Shown in pieces: positions 25,600 through 37,333 of a DNA stretch of 64,000 nt. The DNA is from Panonychus citri. Lineage: Eukaryota; Arthropoda; Arachnida; Trombidiformes; Tetranychidae. The DNA lies in NCBI RefSeq assembly GCF_014898815.1, contig NW_026515546.1, positions 3,915,001 through 3,979,000 of the forward strand, in the 5' to 3' direction. Position 1 is the stretch's first letter. Each line of letters opens with the position of its first letter. A model generated the notes under the pieces. The model searched no databases. It was not told the origin of the DNA and was given only the letters and a program-made list of their open reading frames with translations. The translations under genes and the position numbers were made by a program.

Positions 25600-26379
25600 T
25601 CACCAAACAATCAACTGATTATCCATGTTAATATGATTAACAATAAATTGTAATTTGTGTCCATCTAAATTGTCAATCAAATTGTAAAGTTAAAAATGTA
25701 ACAATTTTAAAAAATAAACGAAAATCAAACAACAATTAAGACAAACAATCTAACCGAATTGAATTGACTCTTATAATCCATTAATCTGAACATGAACAGG
25801 TCACAATTTAGTGATTAACTGTTGGCCTTTCAAAGATTAATTACAATCAAGGTTAAGAGATCAAGTAAATCAGGTAAGAACTTGATTCTTGTTGTTGACC
25901 AGAAAATCAGTTTAACTTGTTCACTTGAAGAATCAACTTGATCCAAGGTTAGTTGTTTATCTTCATCTTTTTTTTTTAATTTCTTTCTTCATTTAACCTT
26001 TGTAATTGTCTCTGGATTGTAGTGATTAAGTTGATTAATTTACTTTTCGATATTCGATTATTGAGTGAATTTGTTTATTCCAACTTATCCCAAGGAAAAG
26101 AAGGACAATTTATCCATCGAAGCGAAATTTTCTTCATCATTTTCTTTCTTTTCTCCTGTTGGATCTTTTCTTTGTTCTGTTTCTTTCTGTAGTTGTGGCT
26201 CTTTTTTCATCTTCTATCTTTCTCTTTCTTTCTCTCTTTCTCTCTGTCTTTCAATTTGTCTTTTTTTTTTCCTCCAATTTTAGTGTATCCATCTTTCTAT
26301 TGGGTTTGTAATTTTCTCCATTTTCTTGATTAACCGTCGCCATTTTAATTCTATTCGGATAATTGTTCCATCCTTGAAG
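25600..26379. other. Intergenic region and 5' leader of d4/DPF copy 2
   Basis: Contains AATAAA words after the peptide gene (about 25641 and 25713) and a pyrimidine-rich stretch at 26120-26280 before the next start codon. A CGCCATTTT word at about 26337-26345 lies 35 nt before the ATG. Confidence 0.5.
26335..26346 (+). promoter_or_regulatory. Candidate YY1/Pho-like CGCCATTTT element
   Basis: cgtcgccatttt is the complement of AAAATGGCGACG, close to the YY1-type AA(A/G)ATGGCG consensus, and lies just before the start codon of d4/DPF copy 2. The same orientation is seen before WBP11 and the acidic protein gene. Confidence 0.3.
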
Positions 26380-28436
26380 ATGGACAAACAAAAATTATCC
26401 AACTTAAGACCGAATGTCCTTCAGAAGATTGAAAAGTAAGTTATATTTTCTCAAGTGATGATTATTTCAATTATTTTCTCTTTAGATTGTCTGTGATTTA
26501 CAATCGATTTTAATTTAAATTCTATTCCATCGGCAATGTAATCAATTTGTTTTACATTCAATTTTTAACTGGAAAGTTTATCACCATGTGAATTAGTGTT
26601 TTTCCCAAGATAAAGTGTCACCTCATCCTATGGATTGACAGTTGTTGTGTTTACATCATTTTGACATTTTCTCTCAACTGTTTTTTGTGTTTCTTTATTA
26701 TAATATTTTGTTTCTTTTATATCTTTCAATTTTTTGTTCCAGAGCGCTGAGTGATATTTCTTATAGAAATGCAATTGAAAATTCAGCTAAATATAATAAT
26801 CGATTGGTTGTTGATCGGAAAACACGTTTACCTTTTATTGATTCTCAAACTGGTGTAGCTCAACGAGATTGTTACCTTTGGATGCAGAGATGGCAACGGA
26901 TGCCTGGAACAACCTATGGACAATTGTACACGTACCCAGCCCATAAATGGAAGAAAAGAAGACGAGGTTATCTATTCCGTGAGAATTACTATTCAAGAAG
27001 TCAAGCGATTAATGAGAACTCGGGTGACATTCAAGAGATAAGCAAAGGAAATGGTTCCGAAATGATATCAATGAAAAATGATTTGACAACAACAACGAGT
27101 ACAACAGGAACATCAATGGCCGGAGGAGCGACTGGAGGAGTGACAGGAGGAGGAACAACAACATCAACATCGGAATTGAATCAAAATAGTTCAGATAAAT
27201 TTGTTGAAAACTCGAAAGATGCTTGGATGTATGCTGAATATGAGGATAGTATTGATTTGATGGAAGAAGATTTTGATGATCCAGTTTCAGATGGAGATGA
27301 TTATGATGAATACTCAACAAAACGGAAGAAAAGAAGATCACGGCGGAAAAAAGGAGAATCAGGAGAAAACGACAAACCTTATGCTTGTGATCTTTGTGAT
27401 GCTCGATACAAAACACGACCTGGACTCACTTATCATTATGCTCATAACCATCAGAATGATGGAGATAAACGTTCCAAAAGCTCAACACCAATGTCGATGG
27501 TAGATGAAGATAGTCGCTCATCAACACGTAACAACAATTCAACTACAACGGGTAACAATCAATCTGGAAATGGTCCATTTACAAATAAAGATTCAAACAG
27601 TAAGTTGAATCTTGAAACTCAGTCAATCATGAATCTGATTATATTTCCTTTTGTTTACTTAGATAAACCCTTGGCCACTCCTAATCCTTATTGTGATTTT
27701 TGTCTCGTTGATGAAAATGAGAAGAGTAAAATTCAAGAGAAAATGGTTTCTTGTTCTGATTGCGGCCGTTCAGCTCATCCATCTTGTCTTCAATTTACCC
27801 CACAAATGATCATCTCTGTGGCTAAATATCGATGGCAGTGCATTGAGTGTAAATCCTGTGGAATCTGTGGAACCTCAGATAATGATGTAAGTGATCAATC
27901 AAATTCTCATTGTGATTGTAAATCAATTCTCACGTTTCTTCATTTTCTCTCTCTCTCTCTCGCTTTAGGAACAACTTTTATTCTGTGACGATTGTGATCG
28001 AGGTTATCATATGTACTGTTTAACACCACCGATTTCGGAACCACCGGAAGGATCTTGGAGTTGTCACCTTTGTATCGAACAGTATCATAAGCCGAAAGGT
28101 CAAAAAGAATCATCGGGAAAAAACGAAGAAGAAGAAAAAATGACCGAAAAAGAAAAGCAAGAAAAACCAAGAACCGAAGAAATCGACAAACAAACTGTAA
28201 AAAACGAAACAAACGGAAAGGAAACACCGACGAAATATGAGAATCTCAAATTAGTCGAAGATGTAAATTGCGAGAAATCTAAACTGATTGATCATGGAAA
28301 ACAATTGACCGACAAAAAGACAACATTAAATCAAAGTGACAAAGAGAAAAAGATTGACAAACCAATACCAATAATCGAAGAGAAACTGAAAAGTATTTTG
28401 GAAGAGAAAAAGAGAGAAAATGAATCAAAGTGTTGA
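26380..28436 (+). CDS. d4: d4/DPF (BAF45) tandem PHD finger protein, copy 2
   Basis: Exons 26380-26435, 26743-27599, 27663-27886 and 27969-28436; 534 aa. It has the same architecture as copy 1: DPF N-terminal domain, acidic linker, C2H2 finger, PHD1, PHD2, then a longer Lys/Glu-rich tail. Exon 1 encodes MDKQKLSNLRPNVLQKIEK, against MGDTKINNLRPHVLQKIEK in copy 1. It differs by an extra 63-nt intron (27600-27662, AACA|gtaagt..ttactta g|ATAAACC) just before PHD1. That intron is in frame and stop-free, so retention would add 21 residues. The first ~690 nt of exon 2 differ from copy 1 at only a few positions, whereas exon 1, the introns and the region after the C2H2 histidines are diverged. Expected role: histone-reading BAF complex subunit. 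Confidence 0.93.
27600..27662 (+). other. 63-nt in-frame intron of d4/DPF copy 2
   Basis: gtaagttgaatc..tttgtttacttag has canonical ends and a pyrimidine-rich 3' part. Removing it gives SNNKPLATPNPYCDF, which aligns with NGKSLAPPNPYCDF of copy 1. Its length is divisible by three and it has no stop codon. Confidence 0.7.
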
Positions 28437-31301
28437 GATAATTTATCGAACATTAATTAGGAATCAATTAATCACAACTTATTGGCTCTTTCTCTCAAAA
28501 GGATATTTATTAAAATCGCTAATTAATCCCTTGGAAATTTCATCAAGGATACTCAAAACGCTGCCATACAAAGACAACAATTTGTAATCAGTAATCAAAA
28601 CAATCAATTAATTTCTACTTTTCTACTAATTGCCAAACCTTTTCATGTCCCCTAATCACTAATCACTAATCACTATCTCCTAATCCAAAAGAGATAATAT
28701 TTGTAAATACATTTTTCTATTTTGTTAATTATTTTTTTTTCTCCTGTAGAATCTTCAATTCTTATAATATACTCATTTAATGTAAGGTTTTGTTTTGTTT
28801 TAACCGAAATCTATAATCTCTAAAATCCCCCTAATCAATTAATCAACGCAACGCACAATTGAATTGCTCAAACATTCACCAATAACAATAACAAAGCCAA
28901 TTGGAAAAACAAGAAAAGGAACCAAAGGCAAAAGATAATCAATTAAATCCCACAACAAGTAACAATAACAACGAGGGAAAAACAATCAACACATTCTCTT
29001 GAGAATTAATAATCACAATAATTACAATTTAATTTGTTTAACCAGAAAGACAAAACATGTAATGGGTTAACAAAGATGGAAACGGAAACACAACCACAAG
29101 GAGATAATGAAGAAGGAAAAACAAGAAGAGAAAATCAACTTTCTCTCTCTCTCCTCTCTCCCTTTCTCAGAATAAGATTAACATTTTGAGATTATTATGA
29201 TGATTAATTTGGTTTATCCTTTAACCACATCACCATTGCGAAAGTAAAACCTGTTAAAGCTTTCAGATTATATAAACTCTGTCTTGATGATAACAATTGA
29301 ATCATATCATTTGTCTATTCGGACTTTTCATGTTACGCTCTCATGATGAAGGTTAAGTTGAAAGAAGAAAAGAAAAGATTCCGGTTTAATTTTCTTTTCT
29401 ATTCTCTTTTCCCCCTTTTGTGTTTTTCTCCTCCCGAAGTTCAACCAATTAGAATCAGAGAATTGGATTAATCTTTTTTTTTCTTTTCTCTTCCATCTTG
29501 ATTATTTATTATTCTCTCTTTGTTTCTCTCTGAGTTTCAATTTTATTCTTTCTAATGATTTTAATCACTTTGTTAACAACGGAAGTTGAAATAATCGTTA
29601 ATTTGATTAATACTTGTTAGTTTCTCATTCGATTGGTAATAAGTTTCAATTTCTGTGATTTTGGTTATCCCATTGGAAGATTATTCAACTTATAAATTCT
29701 TTTCTCTCATGATCATTTTGCTTGTGTTTCTTTTTTTCTCTCTCTCTCTCTCACCCACATCTCTTTCTTTCTCTCTTTCTCTATCTTTTTTTTTCTCTCT
29801 TACAATTCATATTCTTTCTTGATATAAAAGAAATATCCATTCATTTATATCGTTTTACTTTCTTATCTTTTCATCATCTCTCTTGTTTTTTCTTCAGCTT
29901 CTCCGAATTCCTTTTTTTCTTCTTCTTTCTACTTAATTCTCTTTCCTTTCTCTGTGTTAGATTTTCCCTCTTTCTTTTCCCGCTTTCCCTTCATCATCAT
30001 TTTCTTTAACTTCTCTTTCATCTTAAATCTTTACTTTCTTTCTGTCTCTCTTTCTCTCCCTAGCCTTGTTTCCCTCTCTGTGTCTCTCACTTTAGTTGTG
30101 TTCATCTTTTTCTCACTCTCACTCTCACTCTCATTTTCTTATTTCTTTAGAACTGAGTTTTGTAAATAAAAAAATCACCTTAGAAACAACTTTTTTGGCC
30201 TCACCAGAAAGGTAGCTTGTTGTCCGCTCACCAGAATTACCGAGTATTGAATCAACCTCTTTTTTTACTTTATCATCTTCTCCATTCATCTCTTTTCATC
30301 ATCATCGTCATAATCATCCTTCTCTCTCTCTCTTTCTTGGATTTTCCTTTCTACTCCTCCTCCTCACTCCTCTTTCTTCTAGCTCTTTCTTTTTCTACTT
30401 AATATTACTACTTTTCTGCTATTCCGTTGAAAATCTTCTTCAACAGTAGCCTTTCAGGTCGACTGAATCGATTTACCTTCTCTCTCTCTCTCCTCATTTT
30501 TATACCTTCATCATTTTCCCAGTCAACAAACTTATTCCTTTTATTTCTTCTTGTATCTAGTTTGTTCGATTCTTAGTATTCTTTTCCTGTCTTCCCTCTT
30601 CTTCTTACCTCCCTCTGTTCATCATTTAGCTTCTGTATCTTTAATCGTGTCTATTGAAAGAAAAAGAGATCTCCACCTTTTCCCTCTTTCATTTCTTTCT
30701 CTTCTTCTGCTTCTTTTCCTCTCCATCTTCGAGTTTAGTTACCTCGGTTCTTTTCCCTGTCATTTGCCTTCTACTTCTTCTTCCTTCCTCCCCCTCATTT
30801 TCTCAAATATATTTGTTATTGTAGATGTACCAGTATATTTATATCTTGTACAACTTAAAGCGATTCTACTGTAAGTAAAATCAATAAATACTGGGGATCG
30901 ACGAGTGAAAACAATTCATTTATGCGCAATACTGGAAAAACTTTCATCTCATTACACTTAAACCCACTGAACACATTTCAGGATAAAAACTGTAAATGCC
31001 ATCGAGTATATGATATCTACAATTGGTTATGTCATCATCATTCTTCATCCATAGACTTTGTGAACACTAAGGTAACCATTCATTAGGCATCATCACCATC
31101 TAAACTCAGACATGTTGATACTGAGCATGGATTTGGCCCTGAAAAGGATAAGGTTATTTCAGGTCAAGTTCAGATTCTTTGATGAGGAAAAATAGTCAAG
31201 AAAAATATTTCACCATCTTCCTCTTCTCCTCCCACTCTTTACTACGTAATGGATAAAAATCTATTCACTGAATAGAAGCTCAACAGGAAATATCGTTCAA
31301 A

Positions 31302-31304
<3 letters not shown>

Positions 31305-31341
<37 letters not shown>
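31305..31341. repeat. (GA)n microsatellite
   Basis: About 18 consecutive GA units; a similar (AG)n tract is at 43661-43689. Confidence 0.9.
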
Positions 31342-31345
<4 letters not shown>

Positions 31346-32404
31346 TGAAAGATTGAAAATGAGAGAAAACATGTTTTAATATGTTTCTCATGATTAAAAT
31401 TGAACCAAATGGTATTTTGGATTAACTTGGAAGAGGACAAATTGAAGACAGTTGAAAACTTCCTTTGTCCTCCAACAATTTCCACTAATTAACAAACTAA
31501 AACAATTAGCTCACAATCCAATTAATCCTGAAAATGCACGCGCTGAAGATAATAAACATTACAAATGATTTGTAATGTAATAAGTTTACACAAAATTAAA
31601 AAAAGATCCTTCACCAAGTCAATGATATAGTTGTTAACATCAAGCCGGCTTAGCCTTAAATTTTTTTTTCTCCTCTCTTCCTCTCTCATTACACAAATCA
31701 ATCAAGGTCGGTCCAAGAGACTCTTACTTTTATTCTTCTCAAGAAAAAGATGTAAGCATAAAACGCACACACAGACACACATAAAACATATTCCAGAAAA
31801 AAATACAAGTTGGATAAGAGAGAAAAGAAAACCAGCAAACAAGAGTAATGGCATCAAAAAGAACAGATGATGAGAAAAGTGTAGCTCTCTCTCTCTCTCT
31901 TTTCACTCTAAGAAAGAAGAAAAGAGAAGGAGCAACATTTTAGGAAAAAGAAAAAAAAGAAAGAAGGTAAATGCACGCAAAGTGTATGATAAAAAGAGAC
32001 CATAGAGAGCAGGAGAGAAAAAAAAAGATGAAGAGAATAGAGAAAAATACATTGAACTGATTAAATTGAAACAAACCAAGCCAATCAAAAAGAGAAAGAA
32101 AGAAAAAACCGAAAAGAGAAATGAACTAGACAAAAATCAATTGGAAAACAGAATAAAAATAAATCGAAACACACACACAATTAACAGAGAAATGAAATAA
32201 TGATGAACTTGTAAACTAAATTGGTTACAATTAACAAATGATGATCACAATTAAATTGCTGATATTCAACAATTAACAATAAAACTCTGAATGAGATTAT
32301 TGAAAAGAGAATTTAAGTTAACCGAAAAAGAGAAGCCCAGATGGCAGCACATTCGACCGGCTTGTCGAAGAAACGGACCAATGAGAGAAGAGAATTTTTG
32401 CTCT

Positions 32405-32416
32405 ACCCGCCATTTT
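32405..32416 (+). promoter_or_regulatory. Candidate YY1/Pho-like CGCCATTTT element
   Basis: acccgccatttt complements AAAATGGCGGGT, a good YY1-type word. It lies about 170 nt before the probable 5'UTR splice donor of the acidic protein gene. Confidence 0.35.
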
Positions 32417-32586
32417 GCACAATTTTTTTTCTCTTACCGCATTTAGACGTTATTAGTTGATCCTCAGACATCATCTTTTCTTATTCTTGTTATTCTAATT
32501 TTTATTTAATTTTTTTGTTCAAATTATTATTAAATTTTCGCTTAAATTGATTATCAAATTATTTATTACCCTTTCATCTTATCAAG

Positions 32587-33222
32587 GTAAGTGTTGTTAA
32601 TTAGATTGTTACATTTTTTTAATTAATTTTTGGTGTCCATTCAATTTGTTGAGTTTCCTTTTTGGTTTTTCTTCGCCTTCTCTTTTTTTTCTCTCTTTCT
32701 CTTTCTTTTTCTCTTTCTTTCTCTTCTTTTTCTGGATTCTGATTGCGATTCCTCTTTCTTTCTTCTTTCCTTTTGTTCTCGCTCTTTCTATCTTCTCTTT
32801 CTTTCTTTTCTTTTTTCTCTCTTCTGCTGGTTAAAATTTTATATATACTTTTTCTCTATGCTTGTGTCTGTATTGGATATCTACATTACTTTTCTATTAT
32901 ACATTTTATGTCTATGTCTGGTTCCTCTTATTCTTCTCCCTCTTCTTTTTAATTCTCTTTCTTTTTTTCTCTGTCTACTTTCTGTCTCGTTACTTTATTC
33001 TCATTTTTTTCTTTTCGCATACTGTTGCTTCTTTTTCTACTCTTTTTTTTCCTTTACTTTTAAAAGTGTGGATGCTTTTTGGTTTGATTGTGCTTTTCTC
33101 TATAAGTAGTTGATAAGTCGGTTGTTACTTTTTTTTAATTCTATTTTATTTTTGTATCCTTTTGTTAAGTGTAATTTATTTTATTATTCTTTATTTTCTT
33201 TCTCTTTTCTTCTTAATTCAAG
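32587..33222 (+). other. Probable 5'UTR intron of the acidic protein gene
   Basis: Donor atcaag|gtaagtg and acceptor ttcttaattcaag|TTAAATAC, with a strongly pyrimidine-rich interior. The acceptor is 27 nt before the start codon at 33250. Confidence 0.55.
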
Positions 33223-33249
33223 TTAAATACATTTACTAATATTATCAAC

Positions 33250-33825
33250 ATGCCACAAACAAGAAGCACCAAGAGAGTTTCCACCCCAGTTAAAGATGGA
33301 CAAGTCGATGGTGATGCCATTGAGATCAAGAAAAGTAAACTCGATGGTATTGATTCAGTTGATGAAGTCACCCCATCTACCGAAGCTGTTAAAGAGGTTA
33401 AAGAAGTCGAAACCACTAATGGTAAATCTGAAGTAGTTGAAGATAAGGTAGATGTTGAGGAATCTACTGAAAAAAATGGAACCTCTAATGGAACCTCAGA
33501 AGCAGCAGCTGCAAACGGTCACACCGAAGAAAAGACAGAAGCCAAAGAAGAAGTTCCTGTTGAATCAAGTGAAACCGAAAAGGTTGATGCTGAAGAACCA
33601 GTGTCCGAAGAAGCTAACTCAGCTGCAGCTACTGAATCCAAACCTGAAGTGGAGGATGCAAAGGTAGTAGAACAATCATCATCATCATCATCAACTGAAA
33701 AACCAGCGGCAGAAAGTACTGAACTAGCTAATAAACCAGATGAAGTTGCAGCAAGTGACGCCGATCAAAAGAAACCCGAAGAAACCGTTGAACAACCCAG
33801 TGAAACCGCTGCTGCAGCTAACTAA
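33250..33825 (+). CDS. Acidic, Ala/Glu-rich disordered protein
   Basis: A single-exon coding region of 191 aa starting MPQTRSTKRVSTPVKDG. A short basic N-terminus (KKSKLDG near residue 27) may act as a nuclear signal. The rest is low-complexity Glu/Ala/Val/Ser/Thr with no cysteines, aromatics or membrane segments, ending in an Ala-rich tail. The composition resembles prothymosin or other acidic nuclear chaperone-like proteins, but I see no diagnostic motif. The third-position pattern and the long unbroken frame in a T-rich neighbourhood support real coding. A 5'UTR intron and a YY1-like element upstream suggest a highly expressed housekeeping-type gene (inference). Confidence 0.75.
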   Translation: MPQTRSTKRVSTPVKDGQVDGDAIEIKKSKLDGIDSVDEVTPSTEAVKEVKEVETTNGKSEVVEDKVDVEESTEKNGTSNGTSEAAAANGHTEEKTEAKEEVPVESSETEKVDAEEPVSEEANSAAATESKPEVEDAKVVEQSSSSSSTEKPAAESTELANKPDEVAASDADQKKPEETVEQPSETAAAAN

Positions 33826-34221
33826 TTGATATAAAACAAAAAATGATTGAAACAATATCATTTCTTGGTTTAAACTATTAACAATTTTGTAATTCATTAT
33901 AAAAAACCCTGTCTCTCTATCTTTATCTCTCTCAATCTCTATCTATCTCTTTAAAATTATCTCACTATGATAATAACCATACTAATTGATGAAACAATTA
34001 GTTACAACAACCCAAAATTCAATTTGATTTCCAGTGACAGAATTAAGATCAATGAAACAATTTGATCATTTGTTTTTTGTGTTCAATTTTCAATTCCAAT
34101 ATTCATCAAAACAAATTAATAAACGCAAACAAAAAGTTTGAACTTAAAACAAAACAACAATTGTTACACTTTTAATTAAACATTTGTTAAACACCTTTAC
34201 AATTAATACACTAATTAACGA
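33826..34221. other. Convergent 3' spacer
   Basis: A+T-rich spacer between the acidic protein gene (+) and a proline-rich gene (-). It contains CTCTAT-type simple sequence at 33910-33952. Nothing else is seen. Confidence 0.45.
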
Positions 34222-34809
34222 TTAACCTTTTCCCTTCTTACCTTTTTTCGGTTTCTTTTTAGCTGGAGGCTTTTTCGCTGGAGGCTTCTTTTTAGCCGGT
34301 GGTTTGCCTGCGGGTTTCGCCGGTGGTTTCGCAGCATTGGGTGGACCTTTTTTCGGCGGTGCCTTGCGAGGCGGTGGAGGTTTGGCCTTTGGCACATTCG
34401 GCGGAGGCTTTCGCGCCGGTGGAGGCTTTTTCTTGGCTGGTGCTTTTGCCTCGCCTGCGGCTTTCGGTGCGGCTGTGGAGGCTTGTGGCTGAGGCGCTGG
34501 TCCAGGTGCCGGTGCCTGGACCGGAACCGGATATGGATAGTAAACAGGTTGATAGTATTGGACTGCTGGTCGAGGCTGTGGCCTTGGTCGTCGGTAAACT
34601 TGACCGCCGCAGTTTCCACACCCACCGAGTAAATCTAAGCAAAAACGTTTCCCACGAATAGTTTTAATTGTCGCCGTTTGGTGGACTGGATTCAATTTGA
34701 TTCTTTCAATTGGTCGCAATTTAAATTGATTATCAGATTTTAAATTAACGCATTTCATTGAGCTGATTAATTGAAGGATCCACAACAAATTAGAAATTAA
34801 TTTAATCAT
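34222..34809 (-). CDS. Secreted Pro/Lys/Ala-rich protein (family member C)
   Basis: Single exon, 195 aa, starting MIKLISNLLWILQLISSMKC, a probable signal peptide. A short Cys module RGKRFCLDLLGGCGNCGG is followed by an arginine-proline stretch (RRPRPQPRPA), then a Tyr/Pro segment (YYQPVYYPYPVPVQ). The long C-terminus is built of K/A/P repeats such as PPAKKKPPAKK, ending GKKGKG. The order signal peptide, KRF-C..C, PRPRP, Pro-rich tail also occurs in the genes at 38979-39547 and 40700-41251, so the three probably form one family. The strongly basic repeat tail suggests a structural or matrix-binding secreted protein (inference). GC content is well above the surroundings because of the Pro/Ala/Gly codons. 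Confidence 0.72.
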   Translation of the reverse strand: MIKLISNLLWILQLISSMKCVNLKSDNQFKLRPIERIKLNPVHQTATIKTIRGKRFCLDLLGGCGNCGGQVYRRPRPQPRPAVQYYQPVYYPYPVPVQAPAPGPAPQPQASTAAPKAAGEAKAPAKKKPPPARKPPPNVPKAKPPPPRKAPPKKGPPNAAKPPAKPAGKPPAKKKPPAKKPPAKKKPKKGKKGKG

Positions 34810-35448
34810 GATAATTGATTTGATTTTGATGTTGATTAATTATCAATGACGTTGATTGAAAATTATCACAATTAATGTTGATTCGGTTCATAAATACATT
34901 ACAAAAGTATTTTTGTAAATTTAATTGTCAACATTTTAGTAAATCATTTGCTGATTTCATCACTTTACAATTAAAATTTAATTGTTAACTAATCACAAGA
35001 AGAGAAAGAGAGAGAGGAAAAATTTGTCAATACTTGATAGTTAATGACAATTAAAATCTTCAACTGATCACTAAACTTAAAAGTTAAATGACAAAGAATC
35101 AAATTAATTAATCAAATCATGTAATTGTGGCTAAACAGTTAATTAAACAATCAAACAAAATTAACAAAATAAAGAAAAGGGAAAAAATTGAACCAGTTAA
35201 ATAGAGAGAAACCAGAAAAGCAATTGCTGTAATTTAAACTACGAATTAATTAACTAACAACAATTAATAAATTGTCAGAATATTGAACTTTTAATTGTGA
35301 GATTTACAATCAAGTCGATAACAAATTGGAAAAACAAAAACAACGATCAATGTAAATGGTAAGTACAAAATAAGGTAACATGATATACGATTAAATTAAT
35401 CAATGATTAAGTATTAACATGATGATTGTGATGTTAATTGTTGATTAA
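34810..35448. other. Intergenic spacer
   Basis: A+T-rich, with many CAATTA words. It should contain the promoter of the gene ending at 34222 and the 3'UTR of the transporter gene ending at 35449. Confidence 0.45.
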
Positions 35449-37333
35449 TTATTCATTGGAACAATTAAAATCAATGTAACAAGGCAGTGAGAAAGCATCG
35501 GGAGCGAGAATCGCCTTTAGAGCCCAAAATGTACAAGAGATTCCGCCGATTGTACCGACGATTGTTATCTTATAATAGTAAATTTTTTCGATCAATGAAA
35601 CCTTCCTGTGGGGTTGAATTAACAGATAATCAATTGATTAGTTGATAATTGATTGCAAATAATTAACTAATTAACTCACCAAACAGGCCAGGAATTGTTA
35701 TCGTCTCTCATTGAGCAAAGTTTCATGTAAAAAAGTGGAGGTAAAATATAAGCCAACATGGTGATCGCTGAGCCTCCCATTAGGTCAAGTATTTTACCAA
35801 ATTTAGGAATAGTTTCACTGATGAAAACAACAACAATTAAGGTAATTGTCCTGACAATTAAACGTTTCCATCCAAATCCTATTAAAAAAACACGAAACAA
35901 ACAATCAATTGGAAACAAATTAATCAAAATTTTTGAAAAGTCCAAAGATTTCAAATGTTTCAAGTTACATGATTGTTGTTATTGTAATTTGATCGTTGAT
36001 TGGTTTTAATTGTTTACAATTAAAATGCTTACGATTTGGTACTTTCAGTTGATGTTCAATCTCCAGAATTGCTCCATTGGCAACAATTAGAAATGCAAAA
36101 AACAAATGTCCAGATAATAACAAAATGGCGGCATCTTTTTTCACTCCGTTCGGAATTGATGAGATTATATTGTTTTTAACGCTCGAACCATAGGTCAGAT
36201 ATCCCATGACCGCGATCGGAATATAGAGGACAATTAACACTGATGATTAAAAGATGAAGAAACAATTAGCTAATTGTTGGGGGAATTGATTGAGAAATGA
36301 ACTTACTAATATAACCAATGATAACGGCCTTGGGAAATTTGGACTTGTTTTTCATGTCATTTTGATAGTTTGGGAAAACGGCAGTTCCTCCGAAGGCAAA
36401 AATAAAAGTACCAAAGGCCAGTGAGACACTGGACACGGTGGGTGGGGTGGTTGGTGCTGGTTTACCATCGGCTTCAATGAAATCTTTACTCGTATCGATC
36501 ATGATTAAAACAATGGCCGTTGTAATGGTCAGTAGGGCGCCAGCGGCCACAGGCCACATTTCCCCTGGCGATCCAAGCATCATAAAGGGTAATAGGACAA
36601 TCGAAACAATTAAAATCCATAAAGCGAATGGCAAATGGAAATATTGATCGACAAATTGAGCAATTAACTCGGCACAAATTAACAATATCACAACAGCTGA
36701 TCCAAGAAGGGAAACTTGTAAACAGATCGAGACAATTACCCTAAATCACAATTAACGAAATGGAAGATAATTTAAAACGTAATTAGTTTCTCACAGAAAA
36801 CAAACTAAACCTTGGTGTTGATTAGTTAATGATAATGAATTTGGAACAATTAAAAAACAAGAAACTCACTTCATCTTATTGCCATAAGCCATTTGACCGA
36901 TTGCCGCGTATGGATTACGACATGACTGTCGGAACTTAGGCCATCTCTCCTCGAGAATGAGCCAACATTTACCGATCAGAATGCCACAGATTCCAGCGTC
37001 AAGCCAACACATGAGTAGCAACGGAAGTCCGCTCCATCCCGTGCGGTCAAAGGAAAAGGGCAAAGCCAAGACCCCACAACCTGCGTTCTCACCGGCGATA
37101 AACAAAATAGCCACCAAAGTGCTCATCCCATGTTTCTTTTTGATTAAATTTGATTCTTCTCCACCGCTGTAACTATCAAATGTCTAAAAATCGAAATGAT
37201 TTAATTGTTAACAATTAGCTTGATTCGTTTGATGATTAAATCAACAACTTTTACTTACTGAATTTGTATCAAGACTCGTCTTAGATTCAGTTTTATTTGA
37301 AGATTTTAATCCGTTAAACTTTTTATTTGGCAT
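35449..37333 (-). CDS. Amino-acid/auxin permease family transporter (6 exons)
   Basis: Exons: complement(37259-37333), (36870-37183), (36307-36740), (36033-36239), (35680-35878) and (35449-35605); 461 aa. All five junctions have GT-AG ends and matching phases. After a hydrophilic N-terminus, the first membrane helix contains the AAAP signature IAGENAGCGVLALPFSFDRT. Further helices include FGTFIFAFGGTAVFPNYQND, a conserved AAAP helix, and IPIAVMGYLTYGS. I count roughly ten to eleven membrane segments, as expected for SLC32/36/38-type carriers. The substrate is probably small neutral amino acids, but the sequence does not say which. It could be plasma-membrane or vesicular. The start is the first ATG before the phase-0 donor TCA|gtaagt. 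Confidence 0.88.

Larger units (their letters stand above)
28437..33249. other. Long pyrimidine-rich intergenic region and 5'UTR
   Basis: No protein-coding gene is supported. From about 29700 to 30870 the plus strand is strongly CT-rich, with many (TTTCTC)-like runs that make Ser/Phe/Leu open frames. A long (GA)n lies at 31305-31341. The end of the region (about 32340-33249) belongs to the next gene: a probable first non-coding exon ends at 32586, followed by a 636-nt CT-rich intron to 33222. Confidence 0.55.

Noticed and set aside
29722..30874. Several plus-strand open frames of 60-107 codons with membrane-like composition
   Set aside because: Pure CT-repeat translation (Phe/Leu/Ser); no signal of selection, splice partners or domain.
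32630..33113. Hydrophobic 159-codon plus-strand frame
   Set aside because: Lies inside the pyrimidine-rich 5'UTR intron and overlaps other frames with the same low complexity.
34299..34661. Plus-strand Gly-rich frames opposite the Pro/Lys-rich gene
   Set aside because: Complement of Pro/Ala codons; the minus-strand frame has a signal peptide and the family Cys module.
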